Notes: a model not told the origin generated them from the letters alone. A DNA stretch of 64,000 bases from Thermoanaerobacterium thermosulfurigenes (GCF_051201035.1 NZ_JBPODR010000012.1:6795-70794), one strand, 5' to 3'. Shown: positions 8,797-17,826, counted from the first letter of the stretch. Program-made: numbers and translations.

Positions 8797-9599
8797 CGGC
8801 CAGCTCCACCTCCACCGGTGGAACCACCGCCAAAACTTCCACCTCCTCCGCTGCCAAAGCCTCCTCCGAAGCCACCGCCGCCAGTTCCAAATCCGCCAAA
8901 GCCACCAAATCCTCCAGGGCCAAACCCGCCAGGACCGCGCCACCACCATCCGCGTATATTAGAAAAAATAATAAGCAATATTATCATAGCGATTATAGAA
9001 ATTATTCCTTCTGCTTTGTTACTGCCACTATCATTTTGCTGAGCATACTGGCTTTGGTCAACATTTTTTAAATCCACATTGTATTCTTTGGCAACCAATG
9101 TGGCTATTGCCTTATATCCTTCTACAATGCCCCCAGAATAATCTTTATCATTCCATTTAGGCAGTACGTAATCGTCCAAAATCCTTCCTGCTACAGAATC
9201 TGGTATAGCACCTTCCAACCCGTATCCGACAGATATAAATACTTTGCCGCTTAATCCTTCCAATAGCCTTTTTTTATCTACTAAAAGAAGTACGCCATTA
9301 TTTTTGTCTTTCTGTCCAATTCCCCAGTTTCTAAATAAGCTTAATGCGTAATCTGATATTTGATAGTCTCCTATATCGTCAACCGTCACTACGATGATTT
9401 GAGCACCAGTTAAGTTTTCTATCTCTTTCCCTATGTTTCTTATTGTATCAATATCGCTTTGGCTCATAAGTTTTGCGTAGTCGTACACATAATCGTACTG
9501 GGAAGGCTTAGGAGGAATTGTAGCAGCAAATATTTGGCCAAAAATTAGTATAGGAAAAAATATCAGCAAAAATAATGTTTTGGCATATTTTAACACCAC
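8793..9599 (-). CDS. TPM-domain (YgcG-like) membrane protein
   Basis: 268 residues: a signal peptide to about residue 25, a TPM domain (PSQYDYVYDYAKLMSQSD ... GAQIIVVTVDD ... VLLLVDKKRL ... GYGLEGAIPD), a transmembrane segment near 205-220 (ISIIAMIILLIIF), and a glycine-rich tail of repeated GGFGG/GGGG units. Start GTG at 9597-9599 or 9594-9596 after GGGAGG. Paired with LemA, a frequent association in bacteria; the function is not settled, probably membrane or envelope stress. The glycine-rich end makes a proline-rich mirror frame on the other strand. Confidence 0.88.
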   Translation of the reverse strand: MVLKYAKTLFLLIFFPILIFGQIFAATIPPKPSQYDYVYDYAKLMSQSDIDTIRNIGKEIENLTGAQIIVVTVDDIGDYQISDYALSLFRNWGIGQKDKNNGVLLLVDKKRLLEGLSGKVFISVGYGLEGAIPDSVAGRILDDYVLPKWNDKDYSGGIVEGYKAIATLVAKEYNVDLKNVDQSQYAQQNDSGSNKAEGIISIIAMIILLIIFSNIRGWWWRGPGGFGPGGFGGFGGFGTGGGGFGGGFGSGGGGSFGGGSTGGGGAGR

Positions 9600-9608
9600 A
9601 TAACCTCC

Positions 9609-10178
9609 CTATTTCGAAAAATCGACTTTTGGAACTTCTGATGCTGATGCTTGTGCTTTAAAATACTGTTTCTCCGTAAATCCAAACATTCTTGCTATGA
9701 TGACGTTAGGAAACTGCCTTATGCTGGTGTTATACTGCTGAACAGCATTGTTGTAATCCATTCTGGCAACGGCGATCCTATTTTCTGTGCCTGCCAATTC
9801 ATCGCTTAACTGCCTGAAATTTTGATCGGCTTTTAAGTTAGGATAGTTTTCTGATATGGCCAGAAGCCTTCCTAAAGCTGTTCCAAGCTCATCATTGGCG
9901 TTGGCTTTTTCTTGTACAGTATTTGCCGCAAGAAGCTTCTCTCTGGCTTTATTTACGCTATCAAACACAGACTGTTCATGTGCAGCATAACCTTTTACAG
10001 TCTCAACGAGATTAGGAATCAAATCAGCCCTCCTTTGTAGCTGATTTTCTATTTGGCTCCACTTGCTATTTACATTTTCCTGCTGACTTACAAGCCCGTT
10101 ATAACTTGAAAAAAAGTAAACAACTATTAATAGCACGACTGCTGCTACTGAAATCAACACAACAGAAGATCTTTTCAT
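9609..10178 (-). CDS. lemA: LemA family protein
   Basis: 189 residues, with one N-terminal membrane segment (SVVLISVAAVVLLIVVYFF) followed by a helical bundle outside the membrane. VNSKWSQIENQLQRRADLIPNLVETVKGY and YNTSIRQFPNVIIARMFGF are the diagnostic family segments. GAAAGGAGAGACAAC precedes the ATG. It overlaps the upstream GAF gene by 4 bases and the TPM gene follows after 9 bases, so the three form an operon. The biochemical role is unknown. Confidence 0.94.
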   Translation of the reverse strand: MKRSSVVLISVAAVVLLIVVYFFSSYNGLVSQQENVNSKWSQIENQLQRRADLIPNLVETVKGYAAHEQSVFDSVNKAREKLLAANTVQEKANANDELGTALGRLLAISENYPNLKADQNFRQLSDELAGTENRIAVARMDYNNAVQQYNTSIRQFPNVIIARMFGFTEKQYFKAQASASEVPKVDFSK

Positions 10179-10681
10179 GTTGTCTCTCCTTTCTCAGTTT
10201 TCTTTGATATTATATGATCATTTTTTATTTTTTTGCTGACTATTTCTGCCACAGCTTCTAAAAATGCTCTATCATCATCGTCAAAAGCCGCTTTTTCATC
10301 GCTGTCTATGTCAATTTCGCCGATTATTTCATCGCCAATTCTTATAGGCACTACTATCTCAGACTTTGTCTCGATGCTACAAGCCAAGTAATTGTCCTCT
10401 TTTGTCACATCATCTACGACAATTGTGGCATTTTCAGTCACGGCTCTGCCGCATATACCTTGACCAACGTTTATCTTCACATGTTCTGTGGGCCTTCCTA
10501 TGTATGGGCCAAGTTTCAACATCCCATCTTCCATGAAATAAAAACCTGTCCAATTGTAGTAAGGTAAATTGCTGTCCAATATTTTCACAACCTCATGGTA
10601 AAAATAGTTTAAATCATCTATCTCACTTGATGATTTCTCTATCATCGAAAGCAATCTTTTAAATAATTCTTTTTTCTCCAT
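10175..10681 (-). CDS. GAF-domain protein, free methionine-(R)-sulfoxide reductase-like
   Basis: 168-residue single GAF domain. The layout (YYNWTGFYF, KINVGQGICGRAV, NYLACSIETKSEIVVPI, GEIDIDSDEKAAFDDDD) matches fRMsr enzymes that repair free methionine sulfoxide. The two cysteines in GICG and LACS align with conserved cysteines of that family; the third is not obvious, so activity is likely but not certain. Start ATG at 10679-10681 after GGGAG; a GTG lies one codon upstream. The last 4 bases overlap lemA. Confidence 0.82.
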   Translation of the reverse strand: MEKKELFKRLLSMIEKSSSEIDDLNYFYHEVVKILDSNLPYYNWTGFYFMEDGMLKLGPYIGRPTEHVKINVGQGICGRAVTENATIVVDDVTKEDNYLACSIETKSEIVVPIRIGDEIIGEIDIDSDEKAAFDDDDRAFLEAVAEIVSKKIKNDHIISKKTEKGETT

Positions 10682-10715
10682 CACAATCTCCCTCTCTCAT
10701 TTTTCATTATATAAA

Positions 10716-10736
10716 AAACCCGCGTAAAGCAGGTCA
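10716..10736 (-). terminator. Terminator of lgt
   Basis: On the minus strand ACCTGC-N5-GCGGGT followed by TTTTTT; the stem begins at the lgt stop codon. Confidence 0.75.
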
Positions 10737-11510
10737 ATAATTTACTTTCTTATTTTCTGGATCATTTAATACACGCCTCATCATCCAGTATGCCAATATA
10801 AGTATGAAAGGAGTTGCAATCTGCGTCAAAGTAAAAAAGCCGATTCCAAGGTGCTTATTTAGATAAACTGGCCAAAATAGTGGATTGTCCCTTACAGTTT
10901 CTTCAATAAGCCCTCTCATAAGCTGATAGTAAAATATAAAAGACCAAAACTGATACCCATACGGCATGTGCTTTCTCTCGATGTAAAAATAACGTATTAA
11001 AAGGATAAGTCCCATTGCTACACCAACTAATTGTGCGGGCCATCTTCCAAAAGCAAAATCAGTTTGCCTTCCCAAAACCTCTTGGTTAAATATATTTCCT
11101 ATTCTTACAAGCATATTCCCTATAGCCAATCCTATGACAGCATAATCTTCCAATGGATTTATCTTGACGTTTTTCTTATGGCAGTAATAAAGGCCTGCAA
11201 GAAATCCTCCCAATACAGCTCCATGCCATGATAGTCCACCTTGATAAATCTTAAGAATATGTATCGGATCTTTGTAAAACCAATCAATGTCATTCGCCAA
11301 TACAAACATCAATCTTGCTCCTACTATTCCGGATATAACCACAATCATCAAAAGATTTAACAAGAAATCTTCATCGTAGTTAAGCTCTTTCGACCTAACG
11401 TACAAGTAATATGCACCAGCAGCTATAGATAAAGCCATAAAAATTCCGTACCAATGTACAGCAATCGGTCCAATTTTAAATGCATACGGGCTAATAGATG
11501 GTATATACAT
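10734..11510 (-). CDS. lgt: Prolipoprotein diacylglyceryl transferase
   Basis: Integral membrane enzyme that adds diacylglycerol from phosphatidylglycerol to the lipobox cysteine of prelipoproteins. 258 residues, about seven hydrophobic segments. GGLSWHGAVLGGFLAG and the signature region GNMLVRIGNIFNQEVLGRQTD are present. This window encodes at least six lipoprotein precursors that would be its substrates. Single gene with its own terminator. Confidence 0.96.
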   Translation of the reverse strand: MYIPSISPYAFKIGPIAVHWYGIFMALSIAAGAYYLYVRSKELNYDEDFLLNLLMIVVISGIVGARLMFVLANDIDWFYKDPIHILKIYQGGLSWHGAVLGGFLAGLYYCHKKNVKINPLEDYAVIGLAIGNMLVRIGNIFNQEVLGRQTDFAFGRWPAQLVGVAMGLILLIRYFYIERKHMPYGYQFWSFIFYYQLMRGLIEETVRDNPLFWPVYLNKHLGIGFFTLTQIATPFILILAYWMMRRVLNDPENKKVNY

Positions 11511-11602
11511 AACTAACCTCCAATATATGTTTATTTGTCATGATTTGATTATATTATTCTTTTAACAGTAAGTCAACGTTTTATTGAATTTACAGATGAA
11601 TC

Positions 11603-11626
11603 AAAAACCACCCGCTATGCGAGTGG
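11603..11626 (-). terminator. Terminator after GH18 lipoprotein gene
   Basis: Stem CCACCCGC/GCGAGTGG (one mismatch) with a 3-base loop and a T5 run on the minus strand, just after the GH18 gene stop. Confidence 0.8.
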
Positions 11627-11633
11627 CTACTAC

Positions 11634-12704
11634 TTACTTTGCTCCAATCTTTTTGGCTATAACCTGCCAAAATGATGGTGTTTCAAAACCTATTCTCCAT
11701 ATGCAAATGCCATGAATGCCGTATTTTTTCGCTATATCTATTTTCTCAGCCATCGTCGTAGAATTTTCAAACCATACCTGCCTTGTGGCGCCATATGTGC
11801 TGTCATAATATGTGTAATATGGCTCTTGATACGTATTGCTCCACTGTACTGTCACACCTTTCTGCTGAGCATTCTGAAGTATCGTCTTTGTTGGAGCAGA
11901 AAAACCACCTGACTTATTTGCAGGCCAATCGTATCCATACGTCGCAACACCAAGGCAAATCTGACTTGGTTTAAAGCCTTCTTTTAATGCATCCTTCACA
12001 TTGTTCTCAACCCACTGCTCCGGAGATACTGGTCCCGGTGGCGATGAGGCATTATGCCTGTCGTAAGTCATCAATGTCACATGATCAACCAATGGTGCCA
12101 ATTTGTGATAATCGTAAATTCCCGATATATCAGGTGAAACCTGATAATGAGGAATCACAGACATATCTAAGATTTTACCCTCTCTTTTCATCATCGTCCT
12201 AAAAGTACCCATAAATGCCGTAAGGTAGTCTTTATCCTTAACATAATTTTTTGTGCCATGTGGGATAAACTCAAAGTCTATGTTGTATCCGTCAAATCCA
12301 TGTTTTTTAAGAAGACTTATAAGCTCATTCATGGTCTCAGTCTTCACTTTAGAATCCAGCAAAACTGAATCCTTGCTGTCAGCCACGTTTACAAGCGGTA
12401 CAACTTTTAAACCATTTTTCTTTGCAAAGTTTAAAGCTTGCGGATTTGTTGAATCTTTAACAGATCCATCACCTTGAACAGTAAGCCAAAGTGGTGAAAC
12501 TGTGTCCATGTACTTCGCGTATTTTACAAGCGAATTGTATGAGTTGTCGTATCCAGGTGAATCAACATAAAATCCAACAACATTTAAACTTCTCTTTGAT
12601 GTAACTGGTTTTTTAACTGAGCTTTTGCATCCTGCCAATGATGCAGTTGCAAGCACCATAACAAAAATCAGCATCATCGCAATATATCTTTTATATTTTT
12701 TCAT
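11634..12704 (-). CDS. Glycoside hydrolase family 18 lipoprotein
   Basis: 356 residues starting at the ATG at 12702-12704 (GAGGAGG at 9 bases). Signal peptide with lipobox LAGC, so it is anchored to the outer face of the membrane. The GH18 barrel shows GYNIDFEF, where the final acidic residues are the catalytic DxxDxDxE-like motif (one D replaced: D-F-E), plus HVTLMTYDRH and CLGVATYGYDW. Similar proteins in bacilli (YaaH/YkvQ/YvbX group) act on cortex or wall glycans, so a wall or spore role is more likely than chitin use. Confidence 0.85.
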   Translation of the reverse strand: MKKYKRYIAMMLIFVMVLATASLAGCKSSVKKPVTSKRSLNVVGFYVDSPGYDNSYNSLVKYAKYMDTVSPLWLTVQGDGSVKDSTNPQALNFAKKNGLKVVPLVNVADSKDSVLLDSKVKTETMNELISLLKKHGFDGYNIDFEFIPHGTKNYVKDKDYLTAFMGTFRTMMKREGKILDMSVIPHYQVSPDISGIYDYHKLAPLVDHVTLMTYDRHNASSPPGPVSPEQWVENNVKDALKEGFKPSQICLGVATYGYDWPANKSGGFSAPTKTILQNAQQKGVTVQWSNTYQEPYYTYYDSTYGATRQVWFENSTTMAEKIDIAKKYGIHGICIWRIGFETPSFWQVIAKKIGAK

Positions 12705-12782
12705 GAGATATAACCTCCTCATAATTCTTTCTGGTTATATCTTTTCATGAAATCTACATATTTATGTAACAAAAATCCGTTT

Positions 12783-13700
12783 TTAGTTTTTTTGTCCCGG
12801 TGTGTAATCGCCTGGTTTCACATTAAACGAAATACTTTGCCCATCGCTTACAGCAATTATTGTCCCACATTCGTCTGTCCTATAGACCGGTATGTTTCTG
12901 GCTTTAAGTTTTTTCAATGTAGAACTGTGGGGATGTCCGTAGTCATTGCCTTTTCCACAGGAGATTACAGCATATTTAGGACTGACATCATCTAAAAAGC
13001 TCGCAGTAGTTGATGTTGAGCTTCCATGATGACCAACTTTAAGTACATCCGACTTCAAATCATACCCCTTTTCAATCATTTCCCTCTCCGATTCAGCACC
13101 AGCATCGCCAGTAAACAAAAACGATGTGTTTTTATAAGTAAGTTTTATCACTGCACTGTATTCGTTAAGATCGGCGTATTTAGAGCTATTTGGCGCTATA
13201 ATTTCAGCACTAACAGAAGGACCAAGGTCCAAAGTCACTCCTGCTTTTGCCACATCTATCTTCAATCCCTTATTTTTTGCAGCATTTAATACATATTCAA
13301 ATGTCTTTGTATTTGTAGTCACCTTTGGCATGTAAAATCTTCCTATTTCAAAGCTTTCTATTACTCTATCCATTCCACCAATGTGATCTTCGTGTGGGTG
13401 TGTTCCAACTAATATATCGATTTTTGTTACACCTAAACTTTTTATGTAGTCGACGACCTTTTTCCCCATTTCTGGTACACCAGCATCGATTAGCATTGTC
13501 TTATTGTCAGGTGTCTTAATAAAAATGCTATCGCCTTGTCCTACATCGATAAAATACACTTTAAGTAAGCCATCTTTAGATTGTACTGTAGAATTCTGAA
13601 TTTCGCCTTGTTTCTGATTGAAATTTGTGGTGTCAGAACATCCAACCAAAGAAAAAACTAAAGCAAATATCAAACCGAAAATTGCTATTTTTTTAAACAT
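12783..13700 (-). CDS. ComEC/Rec2-like metallo-beta-lactamase lipoprotein
   Basis: 305 residues with a lipobox LVGC at the end of the signal peptide, then a metallo-beta-lactamase fold: DVGQGDSIFI, metal motif HPHEDHIGG, FLFTGDAGAE and LKVGHHGSSTST. This is the soluble ComEC hydrolase domain without the channel. Known relatives act as extracellular nucleases or phosphodiesterases; the substrate here is unknown. The DUF3006 gene upstream is its usual partner. Confidence 0.88.
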   Translation of the reverse strand: MFKKIAIFGLIFALVFSLVGCSDTTNFNQKQGEIQNSTVQSKDGLLKVYFIDVGQGDSIFIKTPDNKTMLIDAGVPEMGKKVVDYIKSLGVTKIDILVGTHPHEDHIGGMDRVIESFEIGRFYMPKVTTNTKTFEYVLNAAKNKGLKIDVAKAGVTLDLGPSVSAEIIAPNSSKYADLNEYSAVIKLTYKNTSFLFTGDAGAESEREMIEKGYDLKSDVLKVGHHGSSTSTTASFLDDVSPKYAVISCGKGNDYGHPHSSTLKKLKARNIPVYRTDECGTIIAVSDGQSISFNVKPGDYTPGQKN

Positions 13701-13711
13701 GATGCACCTCT

Positions 13712-13921
13712 CTACTCTCTAAAAAGTTCATCTGCCAGCCTTTTTATTTTCTGGCTTCGCTTAAGCGTTTCTTCACTGTCAATTCGTACATCAAACTTTA
13801 TTACATCGCCTTCTTTTAAATCTTTTGGTAAAAGAGTACGAGGAAAATTAAATGTAATACGCCCAAACTCAATTACAGCGTAATCACCTTCGAATCTGTC
13901 TATTATGCACATTTCATTCAT
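13712..13921 (-). CDS. DUF3006 domain protein
   Basis: 69-residue small protein, MNEMCIIDRFEGDYAVIEF, matching the DUF3006 pattern. Start ATG at 13919-13921, seven bases after GGGAGG; two earlier in-frame starts lie on top of that site. DUF3006 genes commonly sit just upstream of extracellular metallo-beta-lactamase genes, as here (gap 11 bases), suggesting a shared but unknown role. Confidence 0.85.
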   Translation of the reverse strand: MNEMCIIDRFEGDYAVIEFGRITFNFPRTLLPKDLKEGDVIKFDVRIDSEETLKRSQKIKRLADELFRE

Positions 13922-14012
13922 AATCATCCCTCCCAAACTATTATATCATGGGAACCTTTTATTCCATCCACTAAAATGAAAAAAATAAAAAAATATGGCA
14001 CCAATTGGGCAC

Positions 14013-14051
14013 AAAAAAGGGGTTGGACTTAAGTAAAATGTCCAAACCCTT
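14013..14051 (-). terminator. Terminator of the tRNA-Val/Val/Ala unit
   Basis: On the minus strand AAGGGTTTGGAC ... GTCCAACCCC followed by T6, 12 bases beyond the tRNA-Ala 3' end. Confidence 0.88.
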
Positions 14052-14063
14052 GATTTTTCTAAG

Positions 14064-14135
14064 TGGAGATGAAGGGATTTGAACCCTCGACTCCCACAAT
14101 GCGAATGTGGTACTCTCCCGCTGAGTTACATCCCC
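14064..14135 (-). tRNA. tRNA-Ala (CGC)
   Basis: Full cloverleaf: acceptor GGGGATG/CATCTCC including the G3:U70 pair that identifies alanine tRNA, anticodon stem CCACA/TGTGG with loop TTCGCAT giving anticodon CGC, and T arm GAGGGTTCAAATCCCTT. CCA is not encoded. Confidence 0.95.
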
Positions 14136-14167
14136 ATCAAAAATAATTATATCATAAGATGGTGATG

Positions 14168-14260
14168 ATTTCTACTTTTTTGTCAAAAAGTAGAAATGTT
14201 GTTCAAGCCGCCTTTTAGAGGCGGTTTTTTGCAAAATAAAAACAGCTTTTTAAGCTGCAT
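14168..14260. repeat. Cluster of three inverted repeats between tRNA genes
   Basis: Three consecutive dyads lie between tRNA-Ala and tRNA-Val(CAC): a perfect 13-base inverted repeat (14168-14180 / 14185-14197, loop TGTC), a hairpin CCGCC-TTTTAGA-GGCGG followed by T6 on the plus strand (about 14208-14230), and a shorter CAGCTT/AAGCTG dyad (about 14243-14257). No protein frame is evident. They may be processing signals, a plus-strand terminator, or a degenerate mobile repeat. Confidence 0.6.
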
Positions 14261-14272
14261 ATTTCAGATTGG

Positions 14273-14345
14273 TGGGGTTAACAGGATTCGAACCTGTGGC
14301 CTCTACGATGTGAGCGTAGCGCTCTAACCGCTGGGCTATAACCCC
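14273..14345 (-). tRNA. tRNA-Val (CAC)
   Basis: Acceptor GGGGTTA/TAACCCC, anticodon stem CTACG/CGTAG with loop CTCACAT giving anticodon CAC (valine), T arm CACAGGTTCGAATCCTGT. CCA not encoded. Nearly identical outside the anticodon loop to the neighbouring tRNA-Val(GAC), so it looks like a tandem duplicate. Confidence 0.95.
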
Positions 14346-14386
14346 ACTTAAAAATCTATATTTAAATTTTAAATTAGTTAAAATGG

Positions 14387-14460
<74 letters not shown>

Positions 14461-14515
14461 ACTCGCCTTACATGTTTAGTATATTATATTTTTACCTCTA
14501 TGTCAACATCACTTT

Positions 14516-15472
14516 CTACACGTAAGACCTTATAAGTTTGCAATTTCCAGTAATGGTGTATTTGCCAATTGACGCAGGTATCAAAAGCGATTCACCGCTT
14601 TTCAAATCGGCTTCCCCATCTTCGTAAATTATCTTTCCTTCGCCTTCTACCATCACCAACGTATTAAAAATGCCGTTAGTCTCTATATTGACCGTTGACT
14701 CAACATAGATTACATCCGTTTTAAAGTATTTTGACTGAACGACATTGGCAATGCTTCCCCCATCTACCTTTTTATATTTAGGAACTATTTTATCGCTTTT
14801 TAAATTAAAATCAATCACGTCTAAAGCTTTATCAATGTGAAGCTCTCTTTTGTTTCCATTGTCATCTACTCTATTGTAATCATAGACTCTGTAAGTTAAA
14901 TCCGAATTCTGCTGTATTTCGCAGATTAGTATGCCTTCTCCGATGGCATGTACCATCCCTGAAGGTATGTACACTACATCTCCTGGCTTTACCTCTATCT
15001 CATTTAGACATTCTTCAAGACTTTCCTTTTCAAGCAATGACTTAAATTGTTCCTTCGTCGTGCCTTCTTTTAAACCACAGATAAGTTTGGCACCAGGCTT
15101 TGCATCGATTATATACCACATTTCTGTTTTGCCTATATCGCCATTTTCATGATGATAAGCGTAATCATCATCTGGATGCACTTGAACAGACAATTTATCA
15201 TTGGCATCTATTATCTTTATAAGCAATGGAAATCTACCGTACGATTTGCCTTCTCCATAAAGCTCGTCTCCATGCTTATTTGCAAGTTCGCTTAATTTAA
15301 CTCCATCGTAAATACCGCCATCTACTTCACTTACAGCAGTTGTATTGTCAGAAATGCACCAAAGCTCACCTATCTTTTTGCCGTAAGGTACATTAAAGCC
15401 GTACTTTGTCTTCAAGGCATCTCCGCCCCATATCCTTTCCATAAATATGGGTTTAAACTTTAGTGGTTGCAT
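14516..15472 (-). CDS. manA: Mannose-6-phosphate isomerase, class I
   Basis: Zinc enzyme interconverting mannose-6-P and fructose-6-P, 318 residues (short class-I form). MERIWGG near the start, SVQVHPDDDYA with metal ligands, KTEMWYII and the IPSGMVHAIGEG cupin motif are present. Start ATG at 15470-15472 with GGGAG eight bases before; upstream in-frame codons GTG and ATG are less well placed. It could process sugars brought in by the mannose-family PTS systems, though it is not linked to either operon. Confidence 0.94.
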   Translation of the reverse strand: MQPLKFKPIFMERIWGGDALKTKYGFNVPYGKKIGELWCISDNTTAVSEVDGGIYDGVKLSELANKHGDELYGEGKSYGRFPLLIKIIDANDKLSVQVHPDDDYAYHHENGDIGKTEMWYIIDAKPGAKLICGLKEGTTKEQFKSLLEKESLEECLNEIEVKPGDVVYIPSGMVHAIGEGILICEIQQNSDLTYRVYDYNRVDDNGNKRELHIDKALDVIDFNLKSDKIVPKYKKVDGGSIANVVQSKYFKTDVIYVESTVNIETNGIFNTLVMVEGEGKIIYEDGEADLKSGESLLIPASIGKYTITGNCKLIRSYV

Positions 15473-15490
15473 TCTCATCACTCCCACATA

Positions 15491-16201
15491 TTATTCAGCG
15501 ATATTTAGAGCAATTTCTATCATATCGTTAAATGTCTTCTGCCTTTCTTCTGCAGATGTAGCATGACCTGTAACTAAACTATCGCTTACTGTCAATATGG
15601 TAAGAGCATCTACTCCATACTTAGCAGCTAAAGTGTAAAGACCTGCTGTTTCCATCTCAACTGCTAAAACGCCAAACTTAGCCCATAATTTCCAGCTATC
15701 TTTATCATCGTTGTAAAATGTATCTGATGAAAGTATATTGCCTACTTTTACGTTGATACCTTTCTCCAAAGCCGCATCATAAGCTTTTTTCAGGAGCTTG
15801 AAACTGGCTGTAGGAGCATAGTCCATGCCATTAAACCTGATCTTATTTATGGCGGAATCTGTCGATGACGCCATTGCTAATATTACATCCCTTATGTTTA
15901 TATCTTCTTGCATTGATCCGCATGTGCCTATCCTTATGAGATTTTTTACGTTGTAGCTTTGGATAAGCTCGTTTACATATATGGATATAGATGGTATACC
16001 CATACCTGTTCCCTGAACAGATACTCTTTTACCTTTATAATAACCAGTAAATCCGTACATTCCGCGAACTTCATTGTAACAAATTACATCAGTTAAAAAA
16101 TTGTCTGCAATGTACTTAGCCCTCAGTGGATCTCCAGGCAATAATACTGTACTTGCAATTTCTCCATCTTTTGCACCTATGTGAATACTCAATTCATCCA
16201 T
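15491..16201 (-). CDS. deoD: Purine nucleoside phosphorylase, DeoD type
   Basis: Trimeric-hexameric PNP of 236 residues. GDPLRAKYIADNFL, RIGTCGSMQED, VLAMASSTDSAINK and the DALTILTVSDSLVTG segment with the catalytic aspartate are all family signatures. AAAGGAG precedes the ATG. Its gene ends 18 bases before manA starts, suggesting a two-gene transcript for salvage and sugar phosphate use. Confidence 0.96.
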   Translation of the reverse strand: MDELSIHIGAKDGEIASTVLLPGDPLRAKYIADNFLTDVICYNEVRGMYGFTGYYKGKRVSVQGTGMGIPSISIYVNELIQSYNVKNLIRIGTCGSMQEDINIRDVILAMASSTDSAINKIRFNGMDYAPTASFKLLKKAYDAALEKGINVKVGNILSSDTFYNDDKDSWKLWAKFGVLAVEMETAGLYTLAAKYGVDALTILTVSDSLVTGHATSAEERQKTFNDMIEIALNIAE

Positions 16202-16261
16202 CTCCTTTTAATATTTTACAATTATATAATATCAAAAATGATGTAAACCTTCAATCGCTTT

Positions 16262-17371
16262 TTATATCAAGGCTTTTTCATCTTTATATATGGTCTCTAT
16301 CACGCCACCTCCAAGGCAGTATTCACCATCGTAAAAGACGACAAATTGCCCTGGAGTAACAGCTCTTTGAGGCTTATCAAACACAACTAAATAACCATTG
16401 TCTTTCTTAAAAACCATTACGTCTTGGTCAGGCTGTCTATACCTGAATTTTGCTTTGCACCTAAGTTCATCGAAGTTCATGTCACCGTCTATCCAATTTA
16501 CATTCTTCGTAAACAAGCCGTATGAATACAATGCAGGATTTTTATCACCTTGTGCAACATAAAGTATATTGTTTTCAACATCTTTGTCAACTACAAACCA
16601 AGGCTCTCCTGTACCTACACCACCTATGCCGATGCCCCTTCTCTGTCCTAATGTGTAAAACATAAGCCCATCATGACGTCCCAATACGCGCCCCGACAGA
16701 TCCCTTATTTCTCCCGGCTTCGCAGGCAGAAATTGATTTAAAAATTCTTTAAACTTTCTCTCTCCGATAAAGCAAATACCTGTGCTGTCTTTTTTATCAG
16801 CCGTCTTCAGACCTGCCTTTCGTGCTATCTCCCGCACTTCCGATTTATCAAGGTGTCCTATTGGAAACATCGTCTTTGACAACTGCTTCTGCCCAAGCTC
16901 ACATAAAAAATACGTCTGATCTTTGTTTTTGTCTACACCTTTTAGCATCTTGTAGTGCCCATCTGTATGCTCTATCCTTGCATAGTGGCCTGTTGCAATA
17001 TAATCTGCTCCAATTTTCATCGAAAACTCCAAAAAAGCCTTAAACTTTATCTCTTTGTTGCACATTACGTCTGGATTGGGTGTTCTACCGCTTTTGTATT
17101 CATTCAAGAAATACTGAAAAACTCTGTCCCAATATTCTTTTGTAAAGTTTATCGAATAGTAAGGAATGCCTATTTTATCGCAAACTCTCACAACATCCTC
17201 GTAATCCTCTGCTGCAGTACAGTACCCAGAATCATCTTCTTCATCCCAATTTTTCATAAATATGCCTATCACATCGTATCCTTGTTCTTTAAGAAGCAGT
17301 GCAGACACAGAGGAATCTACTCCTCCAGACATTCCAACTACAACTTTTACATTTTGATTCTCATAAGCCAT
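16262..17371 (-). CDS. mnmA: tRNA-uridine 2-sulfurtransferase
   Basis: Makes 2-thiouridine at position 34 of Lys/Glu/Gln tRNAs. 369 residues. PP-loop GMSGGVDSSV near residue 13, the two catalytic cysteines in NPDVMCNKEIKF and GICFIGER, and the GQRRGIGIGG motif are intact. It lies just beyond the RNase P RNA gene in the direction of transcription but a hairpin separates them. Confidence 0.96.
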   Translation of the reverse strand: MAYENQNVKVVVGMSGGVDSSVSALLLKEQGYDVIGIFMKNWDEEDDSGYCTAAEDYEDVVRVCDKIGIPYYSINFTKEYWDRVFQYFLNEYKSGRTPNPDVMCNKEIKFKAFLEFSMKIGADYIATGHYARIEHTDGHYKMLKGVDKNKDQTYFLCELGQKQLSKTMFPIGHLDKSEVREIARKAGLKTADKKDSTGICFIGERKFKEFLNQFLPAKPGEIRDLSGRVLGRHDGLMFYTLGQRRGIGIGGVGTGEPWFVVDKDVENNILYVAQGDKNPALYSYGLFTKNVNWIDGDMNFDELRCKAKFRYRQPDQDVMVFKKDNGYLVVFDKPQRAVTPGQFVVFYDGEYCLGGGVIETIYKDEKALI

Positions 17372-17405
17372 TTAAAATTACAACCTCTCTCATAAAAAAT
17401 TATTT

Positions 17406-17439
17406 AAAAAAACTCAATGCCACATGACATTGAGTTTTT
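17406..17439 (-). terminator. Terminator of RNase P RNA
   Basis: Perfect 9-base stem AACTCAATG/CATTGAGTT flanked by A and T runs, 10 bases beyond the RNase P RNA 3' end on the minus strand. Confidence 0.88.
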
Positions 17440-17448
17440 GCCTTTTAA

Positions 17449-17826
17449 TACGAGCAAGTCTATAAGCCGAGTTCTGTTTTAGATGGTCATCTATCTACGA
17501 TATCAGTTACCTGATACCTCCAGCGGTTTTACCCGAGGGTCAAGCGGGCCACTTGTATTTCCCTCCTATTCTACCTTGCTCCAGGTGGGGTTTACAGAGC
17601 ATTCCAGTCGCCTGGATGCTGGTGAGCTCTTACCTCGCCTTTCCACCCTTACCCACCGCCAATTCGCTATTAATAAAAGCATTATTATTTACGAATTAGT
17701 GATAGGCGGTATATCTCTGTTGCACTTTCCTTGGAGTCACCTCCACCGGGTATTACCCGGCACCTTGCCCTGTGGAGCTCGGACTTTCCTCGTACATAAT
17801 GTACGCGACCATCTGGCTTACTCGTA
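17449..17826 (-). ncRNA. rnpB: RNase P RNA
   Basis: Catalytic RNA that matures tRNA 5' ends, about 378 bases. The conserved core is visible on the minus strand: GAGGAAAGTCCGAGCTCC near the 5' end, GGTAAGAGCTCACC in the middle, and ACAGAACTCGGCTTA near the 3' end. The two ends pair (TACGAGTAAG with CTTGCTCGTA), which sets the approximate limits. Several small open frames within it are not genes. Confidence 0.96.

Noticed and set aside
8818..9042. Proline-rich plus-strand open frame
   Set aside because: Mirror of the glycine-rich tail of the TPM-domain gene on the other strand; no ribosome site.
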